In this document: in pieces, positions 1-10,133 of the stretch
Numbering within the stretch: the stretch's first letter is position 1
How the letters are laid out: each line of letters opens with the position of its first letter
Assembly (NCBI RefSeq): GCF_021513175.1
Contig: NZ_CP090953.1
Span: forward strand, 496,001-560,000
Direction of reading: 5' to 3'
Length of the DNA stretch: 64,000 nt
Source of the DNA: Sphingomonas sp. S2-65
GTDB taxonomy: Bacteria; Pseudomonadota; Alphaproteobacteria; Sphingomonadales; Sphingomonadaceae
Notes under the pieces: model-generated
What the model saw: the letters and a program-made list of their open reading frames with translations, nothing else
What the model was told of the DNA's origin: nothing
The model's database searches: none
Program-made: the position numbers and the translations under genes

Positions 1-926
1 ACGAGCCCGGCCGCATGCTGAAGGAACTGAGTCGAGGCGACGCCGCGCCATCTCGGGTCGCTGGGCGGAAAGTGCAGCCCGATGTCCCCGGCGCCGATCG
101 TCCCGAGTACCGCATCGGTGACCGCATGGAGCACGACGTCCGCGTCGCTATGGCCCGAAAGTCCCTTGTCGTGGGGGATTAGGATGCCGCCGAGCCAGAG
201 TTCCTTGCCCACTTCGAAGCGATGCACGTCGAACCCTTGCGCGCTGCGAACCTGCAGGGCGGTGCCCAGGCGCAGCTCTGCAGTCTGGAAGTCCGCCGCA
301 GTGGTAATCTTTTCCAGCATGAGGTCTCCCCTGACCAGGTGCACGTCGCCTCCCATGGACCGGACCATCTGGGCGTCGTCGGTCGCGTCGCGTGTTGAGG
401 GCCATCGGCGATGGGCGTCGTACAGCGTTGCGAAGTCGAAGGCTTGCGGCGTCTGCACCCGGCAGAGCGCTTCGCGCGGCACCACATCGCCTGCGGTATC
501 TCCATCCGACGTCACCAGGGTGTCGGCGACTGGGAGCACCGGCATGGCCGCATCGTGATGCTCAAGCGCTGCCAGCAACCGGTCGATCACGCCATGGGAG
601 AGCAGAGGCCGCGCCGCGTCGTGCACGAGGATCTTTGCGGGAGCATCCGGCGCGAGCGCGTCCAGGCCGTTGCGGACCGACTCTCGCCGGGTCGCACCAC
701 CGGTGACGAAATCCACGTCGCCAAGCGCTTCGCTCAGGGATTGCTGTTGCCCGTCGCCAATGACGATTAGCACTCGGTCGATCGCAGGGTGCGACGACAA
801 GGCATGATAGCTATGGGCGATCACGGGCTTTCCGCCCAGACGGGCGAACTGCTTGGGTGTGGCAGCGCCGGTTCGGACGCCCCGTCCGGCTGCGACGATG
901 AGCGCGGTGGTTCTTGATTGCCCCAT
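1..926 (-). CDS. ispDF: Bifunctional IspD/IspF (partial, runs off left edge)
   Basis: Isoprenoid (MEP pathway) enzyme that fuses 4-diphosphocytidyl-2-C-methyl-D-erythritol synthase with 2-C-methyl-D-erythritol 2,4-cyclodiphosphate synthase. The first 308 residues are visible. The IspD part shows the nucleotide-binding stretch AAGRGVRTGAATPKQ near residues 12-26. The IspF part begins near residue 228, with the metal ligands in DVHRF (D233, H235) and the HSDADVVLHAVTDAVLG block near 259-275. The ATG at 926 gives a normal IspD N terminus and is 61 bp from the divergent dusB. The fusion is common in alphaproteobacteria. Dxr, an earlier step of the same pathway, is encoded at 38.8-39.9 kb. Confidence 0.95.
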   Translation of the reverse strand, partial: MGQSRTTALIVAAGRGVRTGAATPKQFARLGGKPVIAHSYHALSSHPAIDRVLIVIGDGQQQSLSEALGDVDFVTGGATRRESVRNGLDALAPDAPAKILVHDAARPLLSHGVIDRLLAALEHHDAAMPVLPVADTLVTSDGDTAGDVVPREALCRVQTPQAFDFATLYDAHRRWPSTRDATDDAQMVRSMGGDVHLVRGDLMLEKITTAADFQTAELRLGTALQVRSAQGFDVHRFEVGKELWLGGILIPHDKGLSGHSDADVVLHAVTDAVLGTIGAGDIGLHFPPSDPRWRGVASTQFLQHAAGL

Positions 927-987
927 ACGCTGCCGCGTAGACCCGGGCGGCGCGCTTGCCAATCCAGGCTTGTCCGAGTAGCGGCTG

Positions 988-2007
988 ATGCCTACTTTCC
1001 AGGCAGATATGCACGACCTTGCTCCCATTCAGATCGGTCCCGTCCGGATCGAGGCCCCGGTGTTGCTGGCGCCGATGACTGGCGTGACGGACTTGCCGTT
1101 CCGACGGGCAGTGCGGCGGTACGGGTCCGGATTGAACGTGACCGAGATGATCGCCAGTCAGGCGGCGATCCGCGAGACCCGCCAGTCCATCCAGAAGGCG
1201 GCGTGGGATCCGATCGAAGAGCCGGTTTCGATGCAGCTGGTCGGCTGCACGCCCCATGAGATGGGCGAGGCCGCAAGGCTCAACGAGGATCGCGGCGCGG
1301 CGATCATCGACATCAACATGGGATGCCCCGTCCGCAAGGTGACGAACGGCGACGCCGGATCGGCGCTGATGCGCGACCTGACACTTGCCGCCGCTCTGAT
1401 CGAGGCCTGCGTGAAGGCAGTAAAGGTGCCCGTCACCGTGAAGATGCGGATGGGCTGGGACCATGATAGCCTGAACGCGCCCGAACTCGCGCGCATCGCG
1501 CAGGATCTGGGTGCGCAGCTAGTCACCGTACACGGCCGCACCCGCAACCAGATGTACAAGGGCTCCGCGGACTGGTCCTTTATCCGCCGCGTCAAGGATG
1601 CGGTGACCATTCCGGTGATCGCAAACGGGGATATCTGCACTGTCGCGGATGCGCGTGAGGCGCTCGCCCAGTCGGGTGCCGATGGCGTGATGATTGGCCG
1701 TGGCGCCTATGGTAAACCCTGGCTCCTGCGGCAGGTGATGGACGCGCTGTCGGGAAAGGGCGACCGCGCAAATCCTGGTCTTGAGGAACAATACCGCGTC
1801 GTTGTTGAGCATTATGTAGACACCCTTGCTCACTATGGCGATGAAGTGGGCGTCAACATGATGCGCAAGCATATCGGTTGGTACACCAAGGGCATTCATG
1901 GCTCAGCCGAGTTCAGGAACAAGGTGAACCAGGTGTCCGACCCCAAGCGCGTGCTCGATATGCTCGATGAATTCTACGCGCCGTGGCGCTCGCGCGCAGC
2001 GGCTTGA
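988..2007 (+). CDS. dusB: tRNA-dihydrouridine synthase (DusB/NifR3 type)
   Basis: FMN-dependent reductase that makes dihydrouridine in the tRNA D-loop, 339 aa. It has the flavin-barrel start [13 protein letters not shown] (res 28-40), the catalytic cysteine C113 in NMGCPVRKV, and the phosphate-binding [16 protein letters not shown] near the C-terminal end of the barrel. An ATG at 1009 (residue 8) is an alternative start. It is the first gene of the ntr cluster and overlaps ntrB by 25 nt. This is the classic nifR3-ntrB-ntrC arrangement of alphaproteobacteria, so its expression is probably tied to the nitrogen regulators behind it. Confidence 0.95.
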   Translation: MPTFQADMHDLAPIQIGPVRIEAPVLLAPMTGVTDLPFRRAVRRYGSGLNVTEMIASQAAIRETRQSIQKAAWDPIEEPVSMQLVGCTPHEMGEAARLNEDRGAAIIDINMGCPVRKVTNGDAGSALMRDLTLAAALIEACVKAVKVPVTVKMRMGWDHDSLNAPELARIAQDLGAQLVTVHGRTRNQMYKGSADWSFIRRVKDAVTIPVIANGDICTVADAREALAQSGADGVMIGRGAYGKPWLLRQVMDALSGKGDRANPGLEEQYRVVVEHYVDTLAHYGDEVGVNMMRKHIGWYTKGIHGSAEFRNKVNQVSDPKRVLDMLDEFYAPWRSRAAA

Positions 2008-3080
2008 GCCGCGCCGTCGCGACAGAGGCCAGGAGGCCGAGCTACGCGGACGTGTTCGCCGCACTTCCGATCGCGATCCTGGTATTGGACGCCGATGGAC
2101 GCATCGCGCACGCTAATCCGGCATGCGAGTTGCTGCTCAACCAGAGCGAGACTGCGATGGTCGGTCAGCGATATGACGCCGTCCTGCTTCCACCAGACGA
2201 CTATGCAGAGCGTAAGGACGGACACGGTTTCGCCGCGTTCGATGTCGACGTGATGACGGTCCGAGGCGTGCGCGTGCGGGTCGACTTCCTCGAAGCGCCG
2301 ATTGGCGAGCACGCCGGCTGGCGCATCCTCGCTCTGCATCACGCGGCACAATCGCGCAGGATGACGCATGGTGCCGACCGATCCGCGGGGGCAAGAGCCG
2401 CGATCGGCGCCGCCGCCATGCTGGGGCACGAGATCAAGAACCCGCTCTCAGGCATTCGGGGAGCCGCTCAGTTGCTGCAGGGTGGCGAGGAGGATGCTGG
2501 CTTGACTGCGTTGATCACCGCCGAGGTCGACCGCATCGCGACGCTGATCGACCGGATGCAGGATTTCACCGACACGCGGCCCCTCGCGATTCGGCCAACG
2601 AACATCTACCCGTTGCTCGACCACTCTCGTCGTGTTGCGTTGGCGGGCTTTGCACGTGATATCCCTATCGAAGAACGCTTCGATCCTTCATTGCCTTCGA
2701 TCCTGGTCGACCCCGACGCACTCCTTCAGATACTGCTGAACCTCCTGAAGAACGCTGCGGAGGCTTTGACGGGTACTGGCGAGCCGCGGATCACGATCGC
2801 CACCGCATATCGCCACGGCATGTCGGTCAGCAGCGGGGCCGGTCGACCGCGTCAGCCGCTACCAATCGAGGTTCTGGTCATGGACAATGGTCCGGGCGCT
2901 CCAGACGACATCATTGATCATCTGTTTGAGCCCTTCGTGTCCAGCAAGCCGGAAGGGAAAGGCCTCGGTCTTCCGCTCGTCGACAAGCTGGTCCGCGACA
3001 TGGGCGGGGTGGTGCAATATTCACGAGAGCGCGATCCGGAGGTCACCGTGTTCCGCCTCCTCCTTCCGAGGGCGGCATGA
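1983..3080 (+). CDS. ntrB: Nitrogen regulation sensor histidine kinase NtrB
   Basis: Cytoplasmic kinase/phosphatase that sets NtrC phosphorylation in response to PII. 365 aa, GTG start inside the end of dusB. A PAS domain lies at about res 20-125. The H-box [18 protein letters not shown] carries the phospho-accepting H149. The N-box [12 protein letters not shown] and the G-boxes DNGPGAPDD and GKGLGLPLV form the ATP-binding lid. There are no membrane segments, as expected for NtrB rather than NtrY. The stop overlaps the ntrC start in ATGA, which implies translational coupling. Confidence 0.95.
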   Translation: MALARSGLSRAVATEARRPSYADVFAALPIAILVLDADGRIAHANPACELLLNQSETAMVGQRYDAVLLPPDDYAERKDGHGFAAFDVDVMTVRGVRVRVDFLEAPIGEHAGWRILALHHAAQSRRMTHGADRSAGARAAIGAAAMLGHEIKNPLSGIRGAAQLLQGGEEDAGLTALITAEVDRIATLIDRMQDFTDTRPLAIRPTNIYPLLDHSRRVALAGFARDIPIEERFDPSLPSILVDPDALLQILLNLLKNAAEALTGTGEPRITIATAYRHGMSVSSGAGRPRQPLPIEVLVMDNGPGAPDDIIDHLFEPFVSSKPEGKGLGLPLVDKLVRDMGGVVQYSRERDPEVTVFRLLLPRAA

Positions 3081-4519
3081 GCGGAACCGTGCTTGTCGTC
3101 GATGACGACGCGGCGATCCGAACCGTCGTCGCCGCGGCGCTGAAACGCGACGGCCACCGTGTGATCCTGGCGGCGAGCGTCGCCGAGCTGCATGAAAGGC
3201 TGGCGGTCGAGACGCCGGACGTGCTGGTGACAGATGTGGTCCTGCCGGACGGCAACGGCCTTGAAGTCGTAGCCACTCTGTTGCGCGATCGGCCCGGACT
3301 GCCGGTGATCGTGTTTTCGGCGCAAAACACGCTGGCGACCGCTGTACGGGCAACCGAGGTTGGCGCCTTCGACTACCTTCCCAAGCCGTTCGATCTGGAC
3401 ATGCTGACCCGCGCCGTTCGCGCGGCATTGGCCAAGGCGCGGAGTGGAGAGACCGATTTCACGGTGACCGAGGCGGGGCCGGGTTCGCTGATCGGCCGGT
3501 CTCCGGCCATGCAGGAAGTGTACCGAGTCGTGGCGCGTGTGGTCGCGAACGATCTCACGGTTCTAATCTCAGGCGAGTCCGGGACGGGCAAGGAACTTGT
3601 CGCCAAGGCGATACATGATCTGGGTCCGCGCCGACGTGCCCCGTTCATCGCACTGAACATGGCGGCGATTCCTCGCGAACTCATCGAGGCCGAATTGTTC
3701 GGGCATGAACGCGGGGCGTTTACTGGCGCGCAGGCGCGGGTTGCCGGCAAGTTCGAGCAGGCCGCGGGCGGAACGCTGTTCCTCGACGAGATCGGCGACA
3801 TGCCGATGGATGCGCAGACCCGCTTGCTGCGGGTGTTGCAGTCTGGGGAATTCACCTCGGTCGGCGGCGTGCGAACGATCCGCGCCGACGTTCGGATCGT
3901 GGCGGCGACGAACAAGGAGCTTCCGCAGCTCGTCCAATCAGGACTGTTTCGCGAGGATTTGTTCTACCGGCTCAATGTCGTGCCGATCGCGTTGCCGGCG
4001 CTGCGTGAACGGAGGCAGGACGTGCCGCTGTTGGCGCGGTATTTCCTGGAGCGTGCCGCAGGGGAAGGCTTGCCGCGCAAGCAGTTGGAACCGGATGCCA
4101 TCGCAACGCTCGAAGCGTATGCGTGGCCCGGAAACGTGCGGGAGCTCGAGAACCTGATGCGGAGGCTCGCGGCGCTTGCCCGGGATGATCGTATCGACGC
4201 TTCGACAATTCGCGACACCCTAGGCGGAACGCAGGTACAGCCAAAGGCAAGCGGAGATGCGCGTCTCGAGTCGGCGGTACACGCCTGGCTCGACCACATC
4301 GCCATGACCGAACCCCAATCACTGGACGACGGCACGTTGTACGATCGACTGATCGGCGACGTGGAACGCCCGCTGATCGAAGCGATGCTGACCCGGCATG
4401 GCCGTAATCAGCTCAGGGCGGCGCGGGCTCTTGGCATTAACCGCAATACCTTGCGCAAGCGCCTCGACACCCTCGGGATCGAGATCGATGACGAGATATC
4501 CCGCGGCTCGGGATCTTAA
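3077..4519 (+). CDS. ntrC: Nitrogen response regulator NtrC (sigma54 activator)
   Basis: Enhancer-binding protein, 480 aa. Receiver domain res 1-118 with phospho-acceptor D53; AAA+ domain about 135-375 with Walker A GESGTGKE (166-173), an intact sigma54-contact loop GAFTGA (213-218) and Walker B GTLFLDEIGDM; C-terminal Fis-type helix-turn-helix near AARALGINRNTLRKRL. All parts needed for sigma54-dependent activation of nitrogen-assimilation genes are present. This contrasts with NtrX downstream, where the GAFTGA loop is lost. Confidence 0.95.
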   Translation: MSGTVLVVDDDAAIRTVVAAALKRDGHRVILAASVAELHERLAVETPDVLVTDVVLPDGNGLEVVATLLRDRPGLPVIVFSAQNTLATAVRATEVGAFDYLPKPFDLDMLTRAVRAALAKARSGETDFTVTEAGPGSLIGRSPAMQEVYRVVARVVANDLTVLISGESGTGKELVAKAIHDLGPRRRAPFIALNMAAIPRELIEAELFGHERGAFTGAQARVAGKFEQAAGGTLFLDEIGDMPMDAQTRLLRVLQSGEFTSVGGVRTIRADVRIVAATNKELPQLVQSGLFREDLFYRLNVVPIALPALRERRQDVPLLARYFLERAAGEGLPRKQLEPDAIATLEAYAWPGNVRELENLMRRLAALARDDRIDASTIRDTLGGTQVQPKASGDARLESAVHAWLDHIAMTEPQSLDDGTLYDRLIGDVERPLIEAMLTRHGRNQLRAARALGINRNTLRKRLDTLGIEIDDEISRGSGS

Positions 4520-4579
4520 CGCACGCCTCTATGAAATTATGTGTTTTCTGAGCAACGGTTGCGTTGTATCGAAGACACG

Positions 4580-6838
4580 ATGGATGTAGCCGTTGAGCAG
4601 ACAGCCGAAACCGAACCGCGCGAGCGGCGGTTGGGCGTCACGCCGGCGATAGAGCTCCTGGTATTAGCGATCGCGGCCGTAATGGCGCTAGCAACCTACT
4701 TCATCGTTGCCCGACAGGGCATGCCGCAGCGGCTTCTGACTCCGCCGCTGGTGGCAACCCTGCTGGTTGCGAATCTGATCACATGCGGTTCGCTGATCGT
4801 CCTGATTGGCCGTCGCGTTGCCTTGAAAAGGGCCGCGCGCCTACCCGGCGGCGGCCGGGCGCAGCTTCACCTGCGGTTGGTTGCGATCTTTTCCATTCTT
4901 GCAGCGGTCCCGACGGTGCTGCTTGCAGTGGTAGCCTCGATCCTGTTTCAGTCGGGCGCCGAGTTCTGGTTCTCCGGCCGCGCGCAGGGCCTGCTTGAGA
5001 ACTCGCGTGGGCTCGCCGAGGAGTCCTACGCGCAGCTTCTGCAATATGTCGACAACGAGAACATCGCGCTCGCCCGCGACGTGAATCGCGCGCTGAATTC
5101 GGGCTATGTGATCGATACGCCCGAATTCAAGGCGAGCTTCTCGTGGACGGTGTTCCAGCGAAGCCTGTCGAGCAGCCTGCTCTTCTCGATTTCGAGCAAG
5201 GGAGACATCCAGACGCAGGCGCTGGTCAACAATTCCGATCGCAACCTGATCCTCGACGTTCAGCCAGAGGATGTCCGGAAGATCAGCGAGGGCAAGCTGA
5301 GCGTCGTGGGGACCAACCCCAAATACACCTATTCGTTGACGCGCGTCCCGGACACGGACCTGTATCTCTATTCCTATCGCGAGCCGTACGCCAACGAGAT
5401 GGCGGTTCGGCTAGGCCGCGTGAAGTCGGTGTTCACGGACTATAACGCGCTCCTTTCCAGCTCGCGGTCCATCCAGCTCAAGTTCAACGTCGTCCTGTTC
5501 GTGATCTCCCTCGTTATCATCGCGCTGGCAGTGTTCTTCGCGATCACCGCTGCCGACCGGCTGGTCCGTCCGATCAACGAACTCGTGAGCGCGGCAAGAC
5601 GCGTGGCGGGCGGGGATTTAGGAGTGCGGGTCGCCGTTGCTCCCAACGCCGACGAGATCGCCACGCTCGGCAGTGCGTTCAACGGCATGACCGAGCGGCT
5701 GCAGGCGCAGACGGGCGCATTGGTGTCGGCCACCGCAGAGGCGGAGAGCCGCCGCGTGCTGATCGAGGCAGTGATCTCGGGCGTGTCGGCCGGCGTGGTG
5801 GCGATCGACGCGGCGCGGAAGGTGGAGCTGATGAACGCGTCGGCGCGCGCGCTGTTGGGGCGCGGGGATGAGGATCCGGTTGGACGGCGTTTGAAGGACG
5901 TGGTGCCGGAGCTTGATACTCTTGTTGACGCCGAAGAGCGTGAAGCGGTGGTGCAGATCAGCACGGGCGGTGAAGCGCGGACGCTTGCCGTGAAGGTCAC
6001 GTCCGACGAGCAGGGACAGGTGCTTACCTTCGACGACATCACCCAGCAGCTGAACGATCAGCGCCGGGCCGCGTGGGCGGATGTCGCACGGCGAATCGCG
6101 CATGAGATCAAGAACCCGCTGACTCCGATCCAGCTCGCCGCCGAGCGGCTCCAGCGCCGCTACGGAAAGCAGATCGATCCCGCGGACACGACCTTCGCCA
6201 AGCTGACCGAAACCATCGTGCGGCAGGTTGGCGATCTGCGGCGGATGGTCGACGAGTTCTCCTCCTTCGCACGCATGCCCAAGCCTGTGTTCCGCGAGGA
6301 GTCGCTGCTCGACATCGCCCGCCAGGCCATGTTCCTGCACGAAGTTGCACATCCGGCCATGCGCTTCGCGCTGGTGGAGCCCGAAACGCCGCCGAGCATG
6401 GTGTGCGACCGCCGCCAATTGGGGCAGGCGCTTACCAACATCGTCAAGAACGCGATCGAGGCGATCGACGCCAAGAACGAGCGCGACGGAGAGACGGGAG
6501 GAGAAGTGGTGCTGACGCTTCACCCCGAGGCCGATGATCGTGTTCTGCTCACCGTCGCGGATAATGGCGTCGGACTGCCCGCCGAGCGCGACCGCATCAT
6601 CGAGCCGTACATGACGACTCGAAGCAGAGGCACCGGCCTGGGCCTCGCCATCGTGAAGAAGATCGTGGAAGAGCATTTCGGCACGATCAGCTTCGCCGAC
6701 CGGCCCGGCGGGGGGACCGTGGTTGCCCTGTCCTTCGACACCGAGCTGCTTGAACGCATGGCATCCGACATCGACGACGGCGAAGGCGGAGAGCCTCGTC
6801 CTGCCGCCCTTACACGTAGTGGAAACCGGTCATCATGA
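4580..6838 (+). CDS. ntrY: Sensor histidine kinase NtrY
   Basis: Membrane kinase partner of NtrX, 752 aa from the ATG at 4580; an in-frame GTG at 4541 would add 13 residues, and neither start has a strong ribosome site. Hydrophobic segments lie near res 23-42, 50-73, 90-115 and 305-330, with an extracytoplasmic sensor region between the last two. HAMP (about 330-385), PAS (about 390-490), HisKA with the H-box ARRIAHEIKNPLTPIQLAAE, and HATPase with DNGVGLP and GTGLGLAIVKK follow. The stop overlaps the ntrX start (ATGA). The family is linked to nitrogen, redox and envelope responses in alphaproteobacteria. Confidence 0.92.
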   Translation: MDVAVEQTAETEPRERRLGVTPAIELLVLAIAAVMALATYFIVARQGMPQRLLTPPLVATLLVANLITCGSLIVLIGRRVALKRAARLPGGGRAQLHLRLVAIFSILAAVPTVLLAVVASILFQSGAEFWFSGRAQGLLENSRGLAEESYAQLLQYVDNENIALARDVNRALNSGYVIDTPEFKASFSWTVFQRSLSSSLLFSISSKGDIQTQALVNNSDRNLILDVQPEDVRKISEGKLSVVGTNPKYTYSLTRVPDTDLYLYSYREPYANEMAVRLGRVKSVFTDYNALLSSSRSIQLKFNVVLFVISLVIIALAVFFAITAADRLVRPINELVSAARRVAGGDLGVRVAVAPNADEIATLGSAFNGMTERLQAQTGALVSATAEAESRRVLIEAVISGVSAGVVAIDAARKVELMNASARALLGRGDEDPVGRRLKDVVPELDTLVDAEEREAVVQISTGGEARTLAVKVTSDEQGQVLTFDDITQQLNDQRRAAWADVARRIAHEIKNPLTPIQLAAERLQRRYGKQIDPADTTFAKLTETIVRQVGDLRRMVDEFSSFARMPKPVFREESLLDIARQAMFLHEVAHPAMRFALVEPETPPSMVCDRRQLGQALTNIVKNAIEAIDAKNERDGETGGEVVLTLHPEADDRVLLTVADNGVGLPAERDRIIEPYMTTRSRGTGLGLAIVKKIVEEHFGTISFADRPGGGTVVALSFDTELLERMASDIDDGEGGEPRPAALTRSGNRSS

Positions 6839-8214
6839 GCCTCGATATTCTCGTCGTCGACGACGAACGTGACATCCGCGAACTGGTCGCCGGGGTTTTG
6901 GAGGACGAAGGCTACGCCACGCGCGGCGCCGCCGACAGCGACGCGGCGCTGGAGGCCATCGCCGAACGCCGGCCGAGCCTCGTCCTGTTGGACGTATGGC
7001 TCCAGGGGTCGCGGCTCGATGGCCTGGAACTGCTGGACGAGATCAAGCGGCGCGATGCGTCGATCCCCGTGCTGGTTATCTCCGGGCACGGAAATCTGGA
7101 CACGGCGGTAGCGGCGATCCGGCGTGGCGCGTCGGATTTCATCGAAAAGCCGTTCGAGGCGGAGCGATTGCTGCTCCTGGTGGAGCGCGCGACCGAGACC
7201 GAGCGGCTTCGTCAGGAAGTCGCGTCGCTCCGCGCGTCGGTGGGGCGCAACAACGACCTGACGGGTACGTCGGCCGCGATCAACTCGGTCCGCGCGACGC
7301 TGAAGCGAGTGGCGGCTACGGGCAGCCGCGTGCTGATCACCGGAGGCCCCGGAGTCGGCAAGGAAGTGGCAGCGCGCCTGCTCCATGGCTGGAGCCAGCG
7401 CACCACGGCGCCGTTCGTGATCGTCAGCGCGGCGCGCATGACTCCCGAACGCGGTGAAGAGGATCTGTTCGGTGTCGAGGAAGGCGGGGACCTCGTCCGC
7501 ACCGGCCTGCTCGAGCAGGCCCATGGCGGCACGCTGTTCCTCGACGAGATCGCCGACATGCCGATGCCGACCCAAGCGCGCATCCTGCGGGTCCTGACCG
7601 ATCAAAGCTTCAGCCGGATCGGCGGCACGCGAATGGTCAAGGTCGATGTGCGGGTCGTTTCGGCGACCTCGCGCGACTTGCAGGCTGAAAGCGCCGCGGG
7701 CCGCTTCCGCGAGGATCTCTATTACCGACTGAACGTGGTCCCGGTCTGCATCCCGTCGTTGACCGATCGGCGCGAGGATATTCCCGTGCTGGTGGAGCAT
7801 TTCGTAGCGCATTATGCCAGCGAGCGGCGCGTGCCGACGCCGGAGGTCGCCCCGGACGCGATGGTGGCGCTGCAAAGCTATGAGTGGCCGGGCAATGTGC
7901 GCCAGTTGCGCAACATCGTCGAGCGGACAGTCATCCTGGCGCCCGGCGACCGCATCGGCCGGATCGACCTGGATCTGTTGCCCACCGAGGTTCTGGGCGC
8001 ATCGAGCGACAGCGGCGGCGGGGTAGGGCAGAGCGCCATCATGGGCGCGCCGCTGAAGGAGGCGAGGGAAAGCTTCGAGCGCGAATATCTTCGCGTTCAG
8101 ATCCGGCGGTTCTCCGGCAACATTTCCCGCACGGCCAGCTTCATCGGGATGGAACGCTCGGCACTGCATCGCAAGCTGAAGCTGCTGGGGATTACCGAGA
8201 CGCGAGAGGATTAG
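6835..8214 (+). CDS. ntrX: Response regulator NtrX, GAFTGA loop missing
   Basis: 459 aa. Receiver res 1-120 with phospho-acceptor D53; AAA+ domain with Walker A TGGPGVGKE (169-177) and Walker B GTLFLDEIADM; Fis-type helix-turn-helix near SFIGMERSALHRKLKLLGI. In the slot where NtrC has GAFTGA this protein reads FGVEEGGDLVRTG (212-224), so it should not remodel sigma54 in the normal way and may act with the housekeeping sigma factor. It follows ntrY with a 4-nt overlap and precedes hfq by about 120 bp. Confidence 0.93.
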   Translation: MSLDILVVDDERDIRELVAGVLEDEGYATRGAADSDAALEAIAERRPSLVLLDVWLQGSRLDGLELLDEIKRRDASIPVLVISGHGNLDTAVAAIRRGASDFIEKPFEAERLLLLVERATETERLRQEVASLRASVGRNNDLTGTSAAINSVRATLKRVAATGSRVLITGGPGVGKEVAARLLHGWSQRTTAPFVIVSAARMTPERGEEDLFGVEEGGDLVRTGLLEQAHGGTLFLDEIADMPMPTQARILRVLTDQSFSRIGGTRMVKVDVRVVSATSRDLQAESAAGRFREDLYYRLNVVPVCIPSLTDRREDIPVLVEHFVAHYASERRVPTPEVAPDAMVALQSYEWPGNVRQLRNIVERTVILAPGDRIGRIDLDLLPTEVLGASSDSGGGVGQSAIMGAPLKEARESFEREYLRVQIRRFSGNISRTASFIGMERSALHRKLKLLGITETRED

Positions 8215-8337
8215 CGCGTGGACGAAGGGCTGCGAAGAACCTAAGGTATGCCGGCGCGCCAGGGTGGCGCCGCCTCCGACGCCGGGAAACGGCGCCAAGC
8301 GGAAAAATTCCGCCAAAAATCGAAGGACTTGACGCCA

Positions 8338-8829
8338 ATGGCCGAGAAGCAAACCTCGCTCCAAGACCTTTTCCTCAACTCGCTCCGTCGTTCCAAGGTG
8401 CCGGTCACCATGTTCCTGGTGAAGGGCGTGAAGCTCCAGGGCATCGTTACCTGGTTCGATAATTTCTCCGTGCTGCTCCGCCGCGACGGGCAGTCGCAGC
8501 TGATCTACAAGCATGCGATCTCGACCATCATGCCGGGCGGGCCGATGGACCTGACCTCGCTGCTGGAGGCTGCGGGCGAGTATCAGCACAAGAACCCCGT
8601 GCTCCAGGAAATCTTCCTGAACGCCGTCCGGCGTCAGCAGGAAAATGTGACGATGTTCCTCGTCAACGGCGTCATGCTCCAAGGACAGATCGCCGCGTTC
8701 GACCTGTTTTGCATGTTGCTCCAGCGCGAAGGCATGGCGCAATTGGTCTACAAGCATGCGGTGTCGACGATCCAGCCCGCGCATCCGCTGAACCTGGCCG
8801 AGGAAACGAACGGCGCCGATAGCGATTGA
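8338..8829 (+). CDS. hfq: Tandem two-domain RNA chaperone Hfq
   Basis: 163 aa. Two complete Sm/Hfq units lie on one chain: unit 1 about res 7-65 ([27 protein letters not shown] at 57-62) and unit 2 about 87-145 ([27 protein letters not shown] at 138-143). They are joined by a ~20-residue linker. Each keeps the Gln/Phe distal-proximal signature and the Sm2 YKHA motif. The start at 8338 is set by homology and by AAGGA at 8323-8327; an in-frame ATG at 8248 has no such support. A trimer of this chain could build the usual six-subunit ring. It lies upstream of hflX as in many proteobacteria. Confidence 0.96.
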   Translation: MAEKQTSLQDLFLNSLRRSKVPVTMFLVKGVKLQGIVTWFDNFSVLLRRDGQSQLIYKHAISTIMPGGPMDLTSLLEAAGEYQHKNPVLQEIFLNAVRRQQENVTMFLVNGVMLQGQIAAFDLFCMLLQREGMAQLVYKHAVSTIQPAHPLNLAEETNGADSD

Positions 8830-8835
8830 TACGCC

Positions 8836-10128
8836 ATGAGCACCGGTTTTGATCGTGATCCCGACGAATTCTCGCGGGGCGCGCGCGCAGTAGTCGTTTT
8901 CCCCGATATGGGGGGCAGTTCCCGTGACGCGGATGCGCGCCTGGAGGAGACCGCCGGCCTGGCCGCCGCAATAGGCGTGGAGGTTCAGCAGCGGGTCGCG
9001 ATCAAGCTCCGGCAACCCAAGCCGGGCACGCTGATCGGTTCAGGTCAGGTCGAGGCGCTGGCCGAATCGGTGCGCGACGAGGATTTGCAGCTCGCGGTGT
9101 TCGATGCGGCGCTGACGCCAGTGCAGCAGCGCAACCTCGAGACGGCGCTCGGCTGCAAGGTGATCGACCGTACCGGCTTGATCCTGGAGATATTCGGCGA
9201 GCGCGCGCGCACAGCGGAAGGCCGCTTGCAGGTCGAGCTCGCCCACCTCGATTATCAGGCGGGGCGGCTGGTGCGCAGTTGGACCCATCTGGAGCGCCAG
9301 CGCGGCGGCTTCGGCTTCCTGGGCGGCCCAGGCGAAACCCAGATCGAAGCCGATCGCCGATTGATCCGCGACCGCATGGCGCGGCTACGTCGCGAGCTGG
9401 ATCAGGTGAGCCGCACGCGCGCGCTGCACCGCGATCGGCGTCAGCGGGCGCCATGGCCGGTCATCGCGCTGGTGGGATATACCAATGCCGGCAAGTCGAC
9501 GCTGTTCAACCGGCTGACCGGCGCCGAGGTGATGGCCGAGAATCTGCTGTTCGCCACGTTGGATCCGACGTTGCGCCAGATCGCCCTGCCCGGGATCGAC
9601 AAGGCGATCCTGTCTGACACCGTGGGGTTCGTGTCCGAGCTGCCCACCCAGCTGGTCGCCGCGTTCAAGGCGACGCTGGAGGAAGTGGTGTCGGCGGATT
9701 TGCTGGTGCACGTGCGCGACATTGCGCATCCCGACACCGAGGCGCAGCGCAGCGATGTCGAAAAGGTGCTGGGCGAGATCGGCGTGTCGGAGACGACGCC
9801 GCGGTTCGAAGCCTGGAACAAGCTCGATCTGCTCGACGAGGACGAGCGGGCCGCGCTTCTGGAGGAAGCCGCCAAGCGCGAAAACGTGATGCCGATCTCG
9901 GCGATGTCGGGGGAAGGCGTCGACGCGCTTGTCGACGCGATCGCCGGCAAGCTGACGAAAGAGCATCGGCGCTATACCATCGCGTTGGATCCCGCCGATG
10001 GCGCGGGCGCGGCGTGGCTCCACCAGCATGGCGAAGTCTGCGACCACTGGGTCGAGGACGGCCAGGCCGTGTATGAAGTTCGCATGGCACCACGCGATCT
10101 CGAACGGTTCGAGACCCGCAACGCCTGA
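8836..10128 (+). CDS. hflX: GTPase HflX
   Basis: Ribosome-associated GTPase of the OBG-HflX superfamily that splits stalled or heat-damaged 70S ribosomes, 430 aa. The N-terminal HflX domain ends in the glycine-rich GGFGFLGGPGETQIEADRR. The G domain has G1 GYTNAGKST, G3 DTVGFV and G4 NKLD. The start is 6 nt after hfq, so the two are almost surely co-transcribed. The stop is 5 nt from the convergent mazG. Confidence 0.95.
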   Translation: MSTGFDRDPDEFSRGARAVVVFPDMGGSSRDADARLEETAGLAAAIGVEVQQRVAIKLRQPKPGTLIGSGQVEALAESVRDEDLQLAVFDAALTPVQQRNLETALGCKVIDRTGLILEIFGERARTAEGRLQVELAHLDYQAGRLVRSWTHLERQRGGFGFLGGPGETQIEADRRLIRDRMARLRRELDQVSRTRALHRDRRQRAPWPVIALVGYTNAGKSTLFNRLTGAEVMAENLLFATLDPTLRQIALPGIDKAILSDTVGFVSELPTQLVAAFKATLEEVVSADLLVHVRDIAHPDTEAQRSDVEKVLGEIGVSETTPRFEAWNKLDLLDEDERAALLEEAAKRENVMPISAMSGEGVDALVDAIAGKLTKEHRRYTIALDPADGAGAAWLHQHGEVCDHWVEDGQAVYEVRMAPRDLERFETRNA

Positions 10129-10133
10129 GCGTC

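Noticed and set aside
811..1464. Minus-strand 217-codon frame
   Set aside because: Antisense of dusB and out of frame with ispDF, whose own frame starts at 926.
6520..9015. Minus-strand frame of 831 codons
   Set aside because: Antisense to ntrY, ntrX, hfq and hflX, with low-complexity Arg/His/Gln composition typical of the shadow of high-GC genes; no domain.
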